Shown here in pieces: positions 1-10,018 of a stretch of 64,000 nt of DNA. The notes beneath the pieces are model-generated. The model did not search any database and had not been told where the DNA came from. It saw nothing but the letters and a program-made list of their open reading frames with translations. Both the position numbers and the translations under genes were made by a program. The stretch comes from Neofusicoccum parvum (taxonomy: Eukaryota > Ascomycota > Dothideomycetes > Botryosphaeriales > Botryosphaeriaceae), in the NCBI GenBank assembly GCA_020912385.1, contig CP087206.1, positions 4,092,001 to 4,156,000 of the forward strand, read 5' to 3'. How positions within the stretch are numbered: the first letter of the stretch is position 1; every line of letters starts with the position of its first letter.

Positions 1-1239
1 GAGCACTTTGGACGCGTCAATGTCTACCGTGTCTGCATGGTTGTCACTTTAGGCTTCTTGGTAGGCTGTTCGCAAGCCACAAACCTCGGCATGTTTCTTG
101 TATTCCGCCTTATCACAGGTATCGCTGGATCTGGACCAGGAACGATTGGAGGTGGCACCATTGCAGATGTTATGCCACCGGAGAACAGAGGTAAAGCTAT
201 GGGTGCCTTCGCCATGGGCCCGCTCATGGGTCCAGTGCTCGGCCCTCTCATGGCTGGATTTGTTGCGCAATATCTAAACTGGCGTTGGGTGTTCAGAATT
301 CTCTACATCGCGGTATGCTAGCCTTTCCCTCAACAAGTGACTCTACTAATGTGTTACTTTCCAGACTGCCGTCGTCACCGCCGTACTCTACCTCATCATG
401 CGTGAGACGTACGGGCCGGTGATCCTAAAGCGCAAGGCCGAGAGACTTCGCAAAGAGACTGGCAACCCTGACCTACACACCAAGTTCGAGCTGAACGGCG
501 TCGGTCCTCTGGGATCGCTATGGATCGCCCTGCAGCGCCCGACCAAGATGCTCATCTTCTCGCCAATCACGTTCCTCCTCTCGCTCTACTGCGCCTTCGT
601 GTTCGGCCTCTTGATCCTACTCTTCACCACGTTCTCGTCTGTCTACTCGAAACAATATGGATTCAGCGTGAGCATGGGAGGGCTGTCATACCTTGGGTTA
701 GGAATGGGTTTGGCTGTGGGCCTGGTTCTCTTTGGCGTCCTGTCTGACAAGGTGGCCAAAAAGGATTCAGCCAAGAGCTCTGAATGGAAGCCCGAGGCAC
801 GCCTTCTGCTGATGGTTTGGTTTGCACCTGTCATTCCTGGGGGCTTCTTTTGGTACGGGTGGACCTCATACTACAAGGTGCACTGGATTCTCCCAATCAT
901 TGGCACTTCGTTCATCGGCATGGGTGCTCTCATGGTCATGGTACGTAACCCCTCCCAATAGGATCGTCGGTAAGCTGACGACGGCAGATGCCTATCCAAG
1001 TTTATCTTGTCGACGCGTTCGGGCCACGCGTTGCGGCATCCGCCTTGGCTGCCAACACGCTCCTTCGGTCTCTTGCCGGCTGCTTTGTGCCATTGGCCGG
1101 ACCTTCGCTGTACGACTCCCTCGGACTCGGGTGGGGAAACACGCTTCTGGGGTTTGTCGCCATCGGCTTCACCTCACTGCCCATCCTCTTCTACAGATTC
1201 GGAGGAAGGCTGAGGCTCAAGTTCCCCGTGAACTTCTAA
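1..1239 (+). CDS. MFS transporter, DHA1-type drug/metabolite exporter (5' partial)
   Basis: The 5' end lies outside the window; 379 residues are visible in exons 1-312, 365-940 and 988-1239. The introns (313-364 and 941-987) have GTATGC/GTACGT donors and CAG acceptors and keep the frame. The first residues, EHFGR, are the conserved MFS loop 2-3 motif. They are followed by a glycine-rich helix (SGPGTIGGGTIADV) and PPENRGKAMG, typical of the fungal drug:H+ antiporter-1 family near polyamine and cycloheximide-resistance exporters. About nine or ten hydrophobic helices remain, with a cytoplasmic charged loop around visible residues 115-155. It would act at the plasma membrane. Its neighbours are a Diels-Alderase-like gene, a regulator, a P450 and an enoyl reductase, so product export or self-protection is a reasonable inference. 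Substrate is unknown. Confidence 0.88.
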
Positions 1240-1738
1240 GCTCAGGGGATATGGGGTTGTAAATTACGAAACAAGATAGGAGTTTGGTCTAGGCGTCCGG
1301 AGCAAACGGTCAATAGCTCTGACTCTGTGATTATGCACCATCCGGCTAATTCTACGATAGAATGAATATACTGTAATACGGGAGCTGCCAGGTGTTCCCA
1401 ATGTTTAGAGTTGGCCGGAGATGTGGCAGTTTCACCGAAGAACTCCGAAAAGGCAACCACCCCTGGTCTCGGCGCGCTCACCAAAGCGCGCACGCCCAAC
1501 GCAGCCACGGACCCCGCAGATCGGGGCCTCGAGCAGGACCAGAGAGCCCATTCGGCGCTTTTTGAGGCTCGGATCCAGGGCTAGCGGTCAAGCGTATCCC
1601 GGACTACAGCCTTGGAAAGTGATATATATCCCTCCACCCGGATCTACACCTAACTGATTGCGTTGCCTTGGCCCTCTTTGGGAACGACTCATTCGACCCG
1701 CATTTCCCTTCCCAATTCGTGCGTTTCCAATCACATCG
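1240..1738. promoter_or_regulatory. Intergenic region with TATA-like box upstream of the Diels-Alderase-like gene
   Basis: This 499-bp gap holds the 3' flank of the transporter and the probable promoter of the next gene. A TATA-like run (GATATATATC, near 1621-1630) lies about 110 bp before the chosen ATG at 1739. No other gene is supported. Confidence 0.4.
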
Positions 1739-2932
1739 ATGGCGCAGCAGCCGCAGAAGCCGGCGGCGTTTCACGTTACGGCGGCCGACGCCGTGACGGA
1801 GGGCCCGTCGTGGACCGGGCACGCCAACGACGCGTTCCCCAAGAACGGCAGCCTCAGCAAGACGCACTGGGAGATGTGGATGCTGGAGGGCGTGCAGCAG
1901 GACGGGCAGGCGGGCGTGACCATCACCTTCTTCATCGACGGGTCGCAGACGTTCCACGGCAGCGACCCGCTGCACATCACCTTCCACGCGCTGCTCCCGG
2001 ACGGCACGGTCGAGAAGCACCACCTCATCGCCAAGGCCGTCAGGACACCGCCGGACTCGGACTCGGACTCGGACCCGCGAAGCGTGGTGCTGGAGTGGCC
2101 CGGCAAGGACGACGACGGCTGGTCGCGCCTGGAGATCGCGCTCGACCACGGCCGCGCGACGGCGACTTTCGACACGCCCGCGGTGCGCGGCTCCCTCGCG
2201 CTCACCAGCGTCACCGCGACGCCCGACCCCACGGCCGGCCCGCTCGCGCCCGCCGTGCACCACCGGCAGGTCATGACGGGCGCGACGGCCGAGGCGCGCC
2301 TGTCGTTCCCTCTGAGCGGGCGGGAGCTCGCGTTCGCGGGCAAGGGCGGGCACGACCGGTGCTGGATGGAGGCCGGGTTCCCGGCCATCCTGAGCGACAG
2401 CACGTACGTGCGCGGGCACGCGGGGCCGTTCACGTTCGCGAGCCTGGGGGTGGTGTCGCGGCTGGGGGCGCGGGCGGGGCAGGTGTGCCAGAAGTTCCGG
2501 CTGCTGCGCGACGGCGAGGAGGTGTTCGCGGGCACCAACGACCGCGTCTCGCTGACGGAGGACTACTGGTGCCTGCGGGCCAAGCGCGGCGGCCGCGGCG
2601 TCAAGGGCGACTTCCTCGACACGGCCACGGGCTACTCGCTCGATTTTGTGCGGCCCGCCGCCGGCCGCCACTGGAGCTTCGACATCACGCACGAGAGGCT
2701 GTGGTGGAGCATCCCGCTCGGCCCGCCGCCGCTGGTGCGCGAGGGCAACAACGGGTTCGTGGCCAGCGTGACGGGCGGCGAGGTCGGCGGCGAGGTGTTC
2801 GCCGGCGCGGGCGACACGTGCCAGGTGGCGCTGCCGGAGCTGGCCACGCTGATGAAGCTGAAGGAGATGAAGATGAAGGCGCTGGCGGCGCAGGCGCAGG
2901 GGCAGGAGCAGGGCGGCGCTGGACAGGCCTAG
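1739..2932 (+). CDS. Putative lipocalin-like Diels-Alderase (AttH/CrtC-like fold), PKS-NRPS-associated
   Basis: Single exon, 397 aa. The ATG at 1739 was preferred over an in-frame ATG at 1658 because similarity-like sequence begins at MAQQPQ and the extension looks like leader. There is no signal peptide. The chain has the layout of the fungal pericyclase family related to AttH and carotenoid 1,2-hydratase: an N-terminal half with SKTHWEMWMLEGV and a Trp/His-rich patch GKGGHDRCWMEAGFPAI near residue 200, then a C-terminal barrel with EDYWCLRAKRGG and WSFDITHERLWWSIPLG. Family members such as Fsa2 and CghA catalyse decalin-forming intramolecular Diels-Alder reactions on PKS-NRPS polyenes. The C-terminus is Lys/Ala/Gln rich and looks unstructured. 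The nearest visible PKS-NRPS is 40 kb away. The assignment rests on motif recall and needs structure-based confirmation; a generic AttH-domain protein is the alternative. Confidence 0.68.
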   Translation: MAQQPQKPAAFHVTAADAVTEGPSWTGHANDAFPKNGSLSKTHWEMWMLEGVQQDGQAGVTITFFIDGSQTFHGSDPLHITFHALLPDGTVEKHHLIAKAVRTPPDSDSDSDPRSVVLEWPGKDDDGWSRLEIALDHGRATATFDTPAVRGSLALTSVTATPDPTAGPLAPAVHHRQVMTGATAEARLSFPLSGRELAFAGKGGHDRCWMEAGFPAILSDSTYVRGHAGPFTFASLGVVSRLGARAGQVCQKFRLLRDGEEVFAGTNDRVSLTEDYWCLRAKRGGRGVKGDFLDTATGYSLDFVRPAAGRHWSFDITHERLWWSIPLGPPPLVREGNNGFVASVTGGEVGGEVFAGAGDTCQVALPELATLMKLKEMKMKALAAQAQGQEQGGAGQA

Positions 2933-4319
2933 CGGTGGATCGGCGAGCATCCCATCGGAGCGGATCTCGGGGCGGGGTGGAGCGGAGCAGCGGCGACAGG
3001 CGAGCTGAGAGATCGCACGTGTGTGGTGTGAGCGCGCGTTCCGGGCTGTGATTTGTGGGAAGTTACGTGTGCGAATGATGAGACGTTGGGGATCCGGACA
3101 GGCGCCCAGCCCTGCGCGCTGCCAAGCGGGAAGCTTAACGGGGGGACACGGCGCTCGGGTATTCCGTCAGCTAGCTCGCGGGAAATGCCACTATACTTGC
3201 CACCTGGAGTTTGGGAGAGCTCGTCTGTTTTTGCTGCAATAGCTGTGCAGAGTAGCAAGACGGCCCGCAACATCGCTTGGCGGCCGCGCTTACGACTCAG
3301 CCGCGCGCCGCCGCCGCAGCCAATGGCCCGCCGCCGGCTTCCCCGCGCGGCCGCCGGCGCCGTTGCCGTTGGTCATCCGCGGGCGGCGGGCTGGGCAGCA
3401 GCCGGGCCCGGTACGTGTACGCGGAGTTGAGCGTCGCGAAGGGCGCAGGACGCGGGTGTGGTCGCTTAGCAGCGTGGCGAGTGGAGGCGTGCAGAGCCCC
3501 GACTCGAGCAGGAGCCGGCAGCTGGGGCTTGCGTCAGCCTGCGGGGTACGCCATGCGCCGCCCAGTGTGCCTCTGCTTGCCTGTCTCGGCACCCAGCTCG
3601 CGGGAGTCGCTGACGGCCGTGGCTCAGCAGCATGGCGTGCGCTCTGATTTGCTCATCCGGCGCTGCCGGCTGCTGCACGTCATGGCCGCTCTTAATTCTC
3701 CGATCAGCCCTATCTATCAAGCCGCAGCTGCGCGTTCATTTCGCGTCGATACGGGGCTCGGGCCGTTGCAAACCCCCGGGTGCAGCCGGGCGGGCGGTGA
3801 AACGGACAGCCTCGTCCAGACCGGGTGTCTGGGTTGCAGCGTGGTCCAGCGCGTTGGACGTGGGATTCCAGGGATCAGCGGCCGGGGGCGCTCGTTCGAG
3901 GCGGGTCGGCGCGGGAGGGCGGGATCCTGCTGGGAGGCTTGACCGCCTTGGAACGATGCTTAAGGCCTTGATAAGCAATACGAAGCGGCCTTGACTCAGC
4001 GCAAGCGGAAAAGCCCCTTGAATCCACGCTTTTTGGCACCACCGCCGCCGTCCGTCACGCCTTGGCGCGCGCGCACTGGCCCCCCAGACGCCACATAGGG
4101 CATTCGGCGACTTTACTGCCTGAGAGCCGCAACACTTGCCGCCACCCTGCCGGAGCCGCCCTCGCGTCCTGACACGAGTCCATCACACTGCGGACGCCGC
4201 TCCGCTGCGGGGAGCCTGCCTACATAAGCACTCTCCCAATGTGACGGGCCGTGGCACTGGAAACAGCGGGAACCCTCTTCCTGCCTCCAGCCTTGTCTTC
4301 ATCCTCCGAGCGCCCCAAC
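2933..4319. other. GC-rich intergenic region, no gene supported
   Basis: This 1.39-kb stretch is very GC-rich in its centre (3280-3620). It has open frames in several phases, as expected from composition, but none shows recognisable domains or plausible exon structure. It probably contains the promoter and 5' leader of the regulator that starts at 4320. Confidence 0.4.
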
Positions 4320-5918
4320 ATGGCCGACGAAAGCGACAAGTACCGCTCCTTCCGCCTCGCCTGCGATCGGTGCCGCTCCCACAAGCTCAAGTGCCCGCAG
4401 AACCCCGTTTCGGCCACCGGCGCGTGTCAGCGCTGCACCCGCGCAAAGGCCCAGTGCACCTTCAGCCCCCGGGCGCGCGCTGCGAAGTCCACGCAGGATC
4501 GAGCCTCGACGGCCGCGCCGGGGAGGGCAATCCAGAAGCCCGGGAAGCGGGGCGGCTCAGCGTCGCCCAGCGTCCCCGGTTCTCCTCCTCCCACCGCGCT
4601 GGACACCCCGCAGCTGCAGCAGGACCAGCAGCCCGGCTCAGGGTCCAGCAAGTGGGACTCACCATGGGGCGAACTCGGCTCCTTTGCCATGCTCCACGCC
4701 TCGCCTCGGCCACATTTCCACTCAGCCTCGGAGGTTTCGCCCTCCGACTTCTCCGCCGCCATGACCATGAACAGCACTTTCATGGACTGCTCGCCCTTCA
4801 CCGATGCGGCGAGCGGCTCGGGCATGGACGGCACGCCCTTCGACTTCCAGTTCGACATAGAGCAGCTGGGCGTGCTGCCGGACCCAGATGGGCCGAACGC
4901 TCTGGGTGCTTCATCGGTGGTCGACCAGATGCGGGAGGAGGACGGGGATGTTCTCATGGCTTCAGTTTCAAAAGACGTGCTCAGGAGCCACGATGAGGAT
5001 TGCACAAAGAAGCTCTCGGCTCTGGCAGTGGAGTTCCAGCGGCATCTTATGCTCGTAAACCAGCACTCCGCCCCGGAGAGAGGTCCGTCGGAGAAGAGTT
5101 CCCAGCACTGGCTGAGCACCTACCCCATCGGGGAGATCCTCTTTCTCTCCGGGGAGTTTGTCAGCACTCTAGAGCCGGAGATCTATCCCAACGGACGGGA
5201 AGGAGTGTCGATAGACGAGAACGATCCCACCAGCCCCGGTTGTGCGTCTCGGGTGGGTCATCATGGCCACCTAAGCGCCACCACCGCCCCCATCGGATCG
5301 GATATACCGATTTCCAAACAGAGGTATCCCAACTCCCCGGAATCGATGGCGCCGGCCCCTGGCATCTCCTCCGCGCCCGCCTCCACCTCGCTGTTCCGCG
5401 GCGGCGGCGTCGACACGCCGACGGCGCTGCTGATCCTCAACTGCTACGTCTCCATGATCCGCATCTACAGCGCGCTGTTCGCCCACCTGCACGAGCACCT
5501 CCACTCCCTCGTGCCGGCCCGCCGCCACAGCTACGCGGACCGGGCCAACCCCGGCCTGAAGTTCGGCGAGCTGCCGCCCACCGACGATGGCTCCATCAGG
5601 ACGTACACGGCCGTGCGGCTGCTGCTCGACGCCCTCCAGCGCAGCGAGGAGCTGCTGGACCTGCCCAACGACCTGCGCTGCGTGCGGGCCCTCGTCGACG
5701 AGGGATCATCCTCCGACAGCGAGGTCGAGAGCGTCGGCAGCGGGCACAGCAGATCCTTGACCCCCTGCTCCAGGGACATCATCGGCTCCGAGCTGGCGCG
5801 CGCTGTGTTCAGGCAGGAGGCCCATGTGGGAGCGGAGAACGGTGGCGGCGGGTTGGACCTCCTGAGGAAAAATATCGAGGGGGTTAAGCGGTCTTTGCGG
5901 CAACGGATGGCGCTGTAG
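4320..5918 (+). CDS. Zn2Cys6 transcription factor, AflR-like, candidate pathway regulator
   Basis: 532 aa as a single exon, starting at ATG 4320, directly before the conserved binuclear zinc cluster. The six cysteines are C15, C18, C25, C36, C39 and C46, in the form CDRCRSHKLKC then CxRCxxAxAxC with an 11-residue loop, as in secondary-metabolism regulators. A Ser/Pro-rich linker (about 50-130) follows. The C-terminal segment TALLILNCYVSMIRIYSALF (about 365-385) matches the AflR-family regulatory region. The stretch around residues 300-340 is atypical and could hide an unspliced intron, but no strong donor/acceptor pair was found. It lies between the Diels-Alderase-like gene and a P450/enoyl-reductase pair, so it is the likely regulator of the left block. 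It would act in the nucleus on CGG-containing sites. Confidence 0.82.
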   Translation: MADESDKYRSFRLACDRCRSHKLKCPQNPVSATGACQRCTRAKAQCTFSPRARAAKSTQDRASTAAPGRAIQKPGKRGGSASPSVPGSPPPTALDTPQLQQDQQPGSGSSKWDSPWGELGSFAMLHASPRPHFHSASEVSPSDFSAAMTMNSTFMDCSPFTDAASGSGMDGTPFDFQFDIEQLGVLPDPDGPNALGASSVVDQMREEDGDVLMASVSKDVLRSHDEDCTKKLSALAVEFQRHLMLVNQHSAPERGPSEKSSQHWLSTYPIGEILFLSGEFVSTLEPEIYPNGREGVSIDENDPTSPGCASRVGHHGHLSATTAPIGSDIPISKQRYPNSPESMAPAPGISSAPASTSLFRGGGVDTPTALLILNCYVSMIRIYSALFAHLHEHLHSLVPARRHSYADRANPGLKFGELPPTDDGSIRTYTAVRLLLDALQRSEELLDLPNDLRCVRALVDEGSSSDSEVESVGSGHSRSLTPCSRDIIGSELARAVFRQEAHVGAENGGGGLDLLRKNIEGVKRSLRQRMAL

Positions 5919-6368
5919 TGGTGAAGTGTCGCTTTCTCCTTTTTCTCACGGCCGCCTTCATTTCTTTTGTACAATCTCTCCTTCCTTGTAAATACGTATC
6001 GAGATACCAGTCAGCATCACGGGAAGCGTTAACGATTACGACCAGCGTTAAGTCATTGTCGAATTCATTCCTTTCCCTCATACTTTGCTTCTTCCTGGTT
6101 CGGGGACGTGAGTTCGGTGTTTTTCGGTATGAAGCTATTCTTGGGATCGTTTTAATCTGGAGGGAGCGCTGGCTTAATATTTCTTGTCGGTGAAGTTCAG
6201 GGGTGTCGTGGTGCCAGCATGTTCAGTAATTATATCTGAGCCGAGATTGTGACGATCATCACGGCCAAGACATAGAGAAACTAATCAGTGCTATTGTTTC
6301 ACTCTGACATTATACCCAAACATATACTAATCAGATAGGTTACAATGACATAGTAATGTTAGTGACCC
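5919..6368. other. Convergent 3' intergenic region
   Basis: This 450-bp AT-richer gap lies between two convergently transcribed genes, the regulator and the P450. It would hold both polyadenylation regions. No gene or repeat was recognised. Confidence 0.4.
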
Positions 6369-7998
6369 TCAAAACTTCCTCCTCCTCACCTTCATCACAT
6401 ACTTGGGCGCCTCCATATGCTGCGCCACCCTGAACACTGTGCTCTCCTGTTGACCAGGCACGTACTCAAACTCAAACCTCCTAAACAAACTTACCAACAT
6501 AAGATGCATCTCCTGCAGGGCGAAGTGCTTCCCAATGCAAACCCTACTCCCAGCCGAAAACGGCCAGTAAAACTGCTCGCTCGCCTTCCCATTCTCATAA
6601 ATCTCCAACCACCGCTCCGGGATATACTCCTTCGCGTTCGGCCACACGCTCTCATCATGATGCACGCCCTGCGTCGTCGGAAACACCGTCGTCCCCTTCG
6701 GCACGCGGAACCCCAGCAGCGTCTCGTCCTTCCGGCTCTCGCGCGGGCTGCCGGTGGCCTGGGCGGGCACCAGCCGCATGGCCTCGTCCTCGCAGGCCTG
6801 CAGGTACGTCATGCCGGCCAAGCTGTACTCGCAGTCGACGGGCTTGGACAGCTCGCCGGGCGGGTACCAGGCGTCGACCTCGGCGTACAGGCGGGCCAGC
6901 TTGTCCGGGTGGCGGACGAGGAGTAAGAGTGTGAACAGCTCGGCGTTGGCCGTCGTCTCGCTGCCCGCCGTCAGCATGATCGTCACCTCGCCCTGCACGT
7001 CGAACGGCGTGAACGCGCTGCCCGCGCTGTCGTCCAGCTGCTCCACCAGCTTCTGCAGCAGATCCTGGCGCGGCTGCGCCTTCGCCGTCGCCCGCCGCGT
7101 CTCCATGATGTCGACGGTGAAGCGGTCGATGTACGCCGGCCGCGTCGGCCGGAACGGGATCTTGCGGATCCACGGCATGAAGAGCAGGAGCCCGCTGGCT
7201 TTGAGCATCTGCTTGAGGTATTCCGGGAGCGGGTGCGAGCCGTTGCGCACGACGTCGAAGGTCTGCCCGAAGATGGTGGTGCCGATGATGTCGACGGCTG
7301 TGCCCTGGCACAGGTGCTGCACGTCGACCTCGCCGCCCGCGTCGCAGGCCCGCTCGACGGTTTCGATGGCCACGTCGATGCATTGCTGCATGAGGGGTTG
7401 TAGGCTGCGGATGTAGCGCAGCCCGAACCAGCCTGAGATGAGCCGCTTGCGCTCGGCGTAGGGCTTCTTGTCGGTGAAGGCGATGAGTGTCGGTCGCGCG
7501 GGGTTCTGTCGGAAGTTGCCGTAGAAGATTTCGGATTTGTGCCAGTCTTCGGTTTGAATGATGCGCTTGACTTCGTGCTTGTCCGAGACGGAGATCATGT
7601 GTGGGGAGAGGACGACGATGGGACCGTATTGAGCGTGGAGTTTGGCGCTGAGTTCGTGGCTGGAAGACGGTGAGCAGCGAGGTTTGGAGGCATGTGAGGA
7701 AGGTGCTTACGTCTTTCCTTTTGCGCTTGCTTTCATGAGTGGTATGGAAGAGATCTTGTTGATGAACGGACCAGGGATGCGCGAGATCGGGGAGAAGAGT
7801 CTCGAAATGATCTGCCATTGAAGTCAACACTTGAGATTTCTCGAGCAGGCCTTGTTCAACACTCACTTTGAACAGTCTCGGGACGATTATTGAGGCCAGT
7901 AGTAGCGAGAAAAATGCTTGGGCCTTGGAAATTGAGCCCAACATCGATGCAGCCTGAGCAGGGGCCTCGCCCACCACTCCACTACCGGAGCCGTTCAT
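6369..7998 (-). CDS. Cytochrome P450 monooxygenase, microsomal (left block)
   Basis: Three exons on the minus strand: 7998-7867, 7811-7711 and 7659-6369. Splicing uses GTGAGT and GTAAGC donors and CAG acceptors and gives 507 aa. The N-terminus has a hydrophobic anchor (AFFSLLLASIIVPRLF, about residues 28-43) followed by the proline-bearing ISRIPGPF hinge, so it should be ER-anchored. P450 hallmarks are all present: the I-helix oxygen-binding motif TAGSETT, the K-helix ExxR (EAMR), the PERW meander motif, and the heme-cysteine loop FSAGSRVCIG near the C-terminus. It is divergently transcribed from the enoyl reductase at 8273 across a 274-bp shared promoter, so the two are probably co-regulated. 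It likely oxidises a polyketide-derived intermediate. Substrate and CYP family were not determined. Confidence 0.9.
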
Positions 7999-8272
7999 GT
8001 TGGCTGACGACCTGAATTCAATCAGAAACCAGAGATATACCACAGAACCGCACGAATCCGCGCTGTTGGTTTTATAAAAGCAGGCGTTAGCATCTCCTGA
8101 TTCGGCGATGCGGGTTCGGTGTTTTTCGGCAGCGGAGCAGGCTGGACGTCAACCACGCATACTTTACAGCATCGAGTACAAAACGAGCGGATGAAAGCAA
8201 GCCTGAATACCCCAGTCTCCAGACGATCACGCCAGCGCCGCCATTGGACATCGCCGCTCCCACACGCCCACC
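7999..8272. promoter_or_regulatory. Bidirectional promoter between P450 and trans-enoyl reductase
   Basis: A 274-bp head-to-head region contains the symmetric TATA-like sequence TTTTATAAAA near 8070-8079. This lies about 72 bp upstream of the P450 ATG and about 195 bp upstream of the enoyl-reductase ATG. Confidence 0.5.
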
Positions 8273-9361
8273 ATGGCAGACCTCCCCACCAAACAAACAG
8301 CCCTCACATTCCAGGAAGATGGCACCCTGGGAATCTCGCACGACGCACCGGTGCCCGAACTCAAGCCGGACATGATCATCGTCAAGACGGCAGCCGTGTC
8401 GGTCAACCCGGTCGACACGAAGATGGAGAGCGGATTCGCCAAACTGGGATGCATCGGCGGGTGTGACTTCGCGGGGACGGTGGTGGCGGTCGGATCCGCC
8501 GTGCGGCGGCCCGTCAGCGTCGGCGACCGGGTGACGGGCGCGGTCATGGGCTCCGACCCGCACGACCCGTCGTCCGGCTCCTTCGCGACGTACGTGAGCG
8601 CGCCGGCCGACATCACGCTCACGCTGCCTGCCGACGTGCCCTGGACCGTCGGCACCAGCCTGTCGACCGTGTGGTTCACCGTCGGCCAGGCGCTCTTCCA
8701 CCACCTGCTGGCCGCCGACCTGCCGGCCGTCAAGCCGTCCACGCCCTACGCCGGCGACAAGGCACCCCCCACCGTCCTCGTCTACGGCGGCAGCACCTCC
8801 GTCGGCACCGCCGCCATCCAGCTGCTCAAGCTCGCCGGCCTGCGCCCCATCGCCACCTGCTCGCCGCGCAACTTCGACCTCGTCAAGTCCTACGGCGCGG
8901 AGGAGGTCTACGACTACAAGTCGCCCACCTGCGCGGAGGATATTAAGAAAGCGACCAAGAACAACCTCCGCTACGCCCTCGACTGCATCACCACAAAGGA
9001 CTCCATCGCCCTCTGCTACGCCGCCCTCGGCCGCGCCGGCGGCCGCTACACCGCCCTCGACCCCTTCTGGGAGGCCACCGCCGCCACCCGCAAGACCGTC
9101 AAGCCCAACTGGACCCTTGGCATCACCATGCTGGGCAAGGACATCGCGTGGCCGCCGCCGTACGGTCGTGACGGCAGCGAGGAGGCGAGGAGTTTTGGTG
9201 CTGGCTGGGCGGGTGAGCTGCAGGCGTTGCTGGAGGCCGGGAAGATTAGGCCGCATCCGTTGAGGGCGAAGGAGGGGGCGGGGTGGGAGGATGTGTTGGG
9301 TGGGTTGAAGGAGGTGAAGGAGGGGAAGGTGTCGGGGGAGAAGCTGGTATTTGCGTTTTAA
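8273..9361 (+). CDS. Trans-acting enoyl reductase, zinc-independent MDR family (left block)
   Basis: Single exon, 362 aa, starting at the ATG in CCACCATGG context at 8273. The N-terminal GroES-like half has VSVNPVDTKM and GGCDFAGTVVAVG. The Rossmann half has VLVYGGSTSVGTAAIQLLKL (dinucleotide-binding loop about residues 162-181) and TCSPRNFDLVKSYGAEEVYDY. No catalytic-zinc cysteine cluster is visible. This matches the LovC-type stand-alone enoyl reductases, which act in trans on highly reducing PKSs and PKS-NRPSs that lack a working ER domain, using NADPH to saturate enoyl-ACP intermediates. It is the second of two such genes in the window and has no megasynthase beside it. The last 130 bp of the coding strand are strongly G-rich. 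Confidence 0.88.
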   Translation: MADLPTKQTALTFQEDGTLGISHDAPVPELKPDMIIVKTAAVSVNPVDTKMESGFAKLGCIGGCDFAGTVVAVGSAVRRPVSVGDRVTGAVMGSDPHDPSSGSFATYVSAPADITLTLPADVPWTVGTSLSTVWFTVGQALFHHLLAADLPAVKPSTPYAGDKAPPTVLVYGGSTSVGTAAIQLLKLAGLRPIATCSPRNFDLVKSYGAEEVYDYKSPTCAEDIKKATKNNLRYALDCITTKDSIALCYAALGRAGGRYTALDPFWEATAATRKTVKPNWTLGITMLGKDIAWPPPYGRDGSEEARSFGAGWAGELQALLEAGKIRPHPLRAKEGAGWEDVLGGLKEVKEGKVSGEKLVFAF

Positions 9362-10018
9362 GGTTTTTGCGAGTGTAATTGTAGAGTTTTGTGTCAACGA
9401 ATCAGAATGAGCTATCTATGCAAAATAATCAAATGTATCAACAAAGGTTTTGACGCTCCCATTCAATGCGGGCTGATGTGACCTGCTCGTAGGTTTGGAA
9501 TTTTTGTGGCGAGGCAATTCAGCAAGAAACTAAACAGTCTTCTGCATTCAACATGGAGCAACCATGCTTGTTAATTATATCTGGTTTGTATTATTGCATC
9601 TCAATATACATCTAGCTCGGCTAACGCAATAAGCCATCAGATATACCTCGTAATTCCACAAATCATCTCCATGTTTACAACACCTGGGATTAACGCACCT
9701 GTTCACACGGTGGATGCTTCCGGAGGACAAGATCGACTAGTTACATAATCGCTATTGAGAACTCGTCCATTTGAACCGACATGCTTTTGCCAGTTTGATA
9801 TTAGACTACTTTTCCAAGCCCTAAAAACCTACACTAAAGGACAAATTATTTGGTGAGGGCATTGCAAACAATCTAGAAGGTAGATCAGACGGTGACTACA
9901 CCACGAACCGTTTAGACTGGTCAATACTCAATGCATTACATGGGCACAGAGAATCAAACAATGGCTTTTCAATATCGACACCCACCAATATTTACAATGA
10001 AGTAGCGATGTCAAATAA
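9362..10018. other. AT-rich convergent 3' intergenic region
   Basis: A 657-bp AT-rich stretch separates the left biosynthetic block from the metalloprotease gene. No ORF, repeat or RNA gene was recognised. It looks like the right-hand boundary of the left block. Confidence 0.4.

Noticed and set aside
1604..2950. 448-codon minus-strand open frame
   Set aside because: It mirrors the Diels-Alderase-like gene, with Arg/His/Ala-rich translation and no domain. Treated as an antisense shadow.
3277..3942. 221-codon open frame in the GC-rich gap
   Set aside because: All phases are open because of composition. The translation is Arg/Gly/Ala/Ser rich without motifs.
8087..9397. 436-codon minus-strand open frame
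   Set aside because: Antisense of the left trans-enoyl reductase; low-complexity Gly/Arg/Asp translation.
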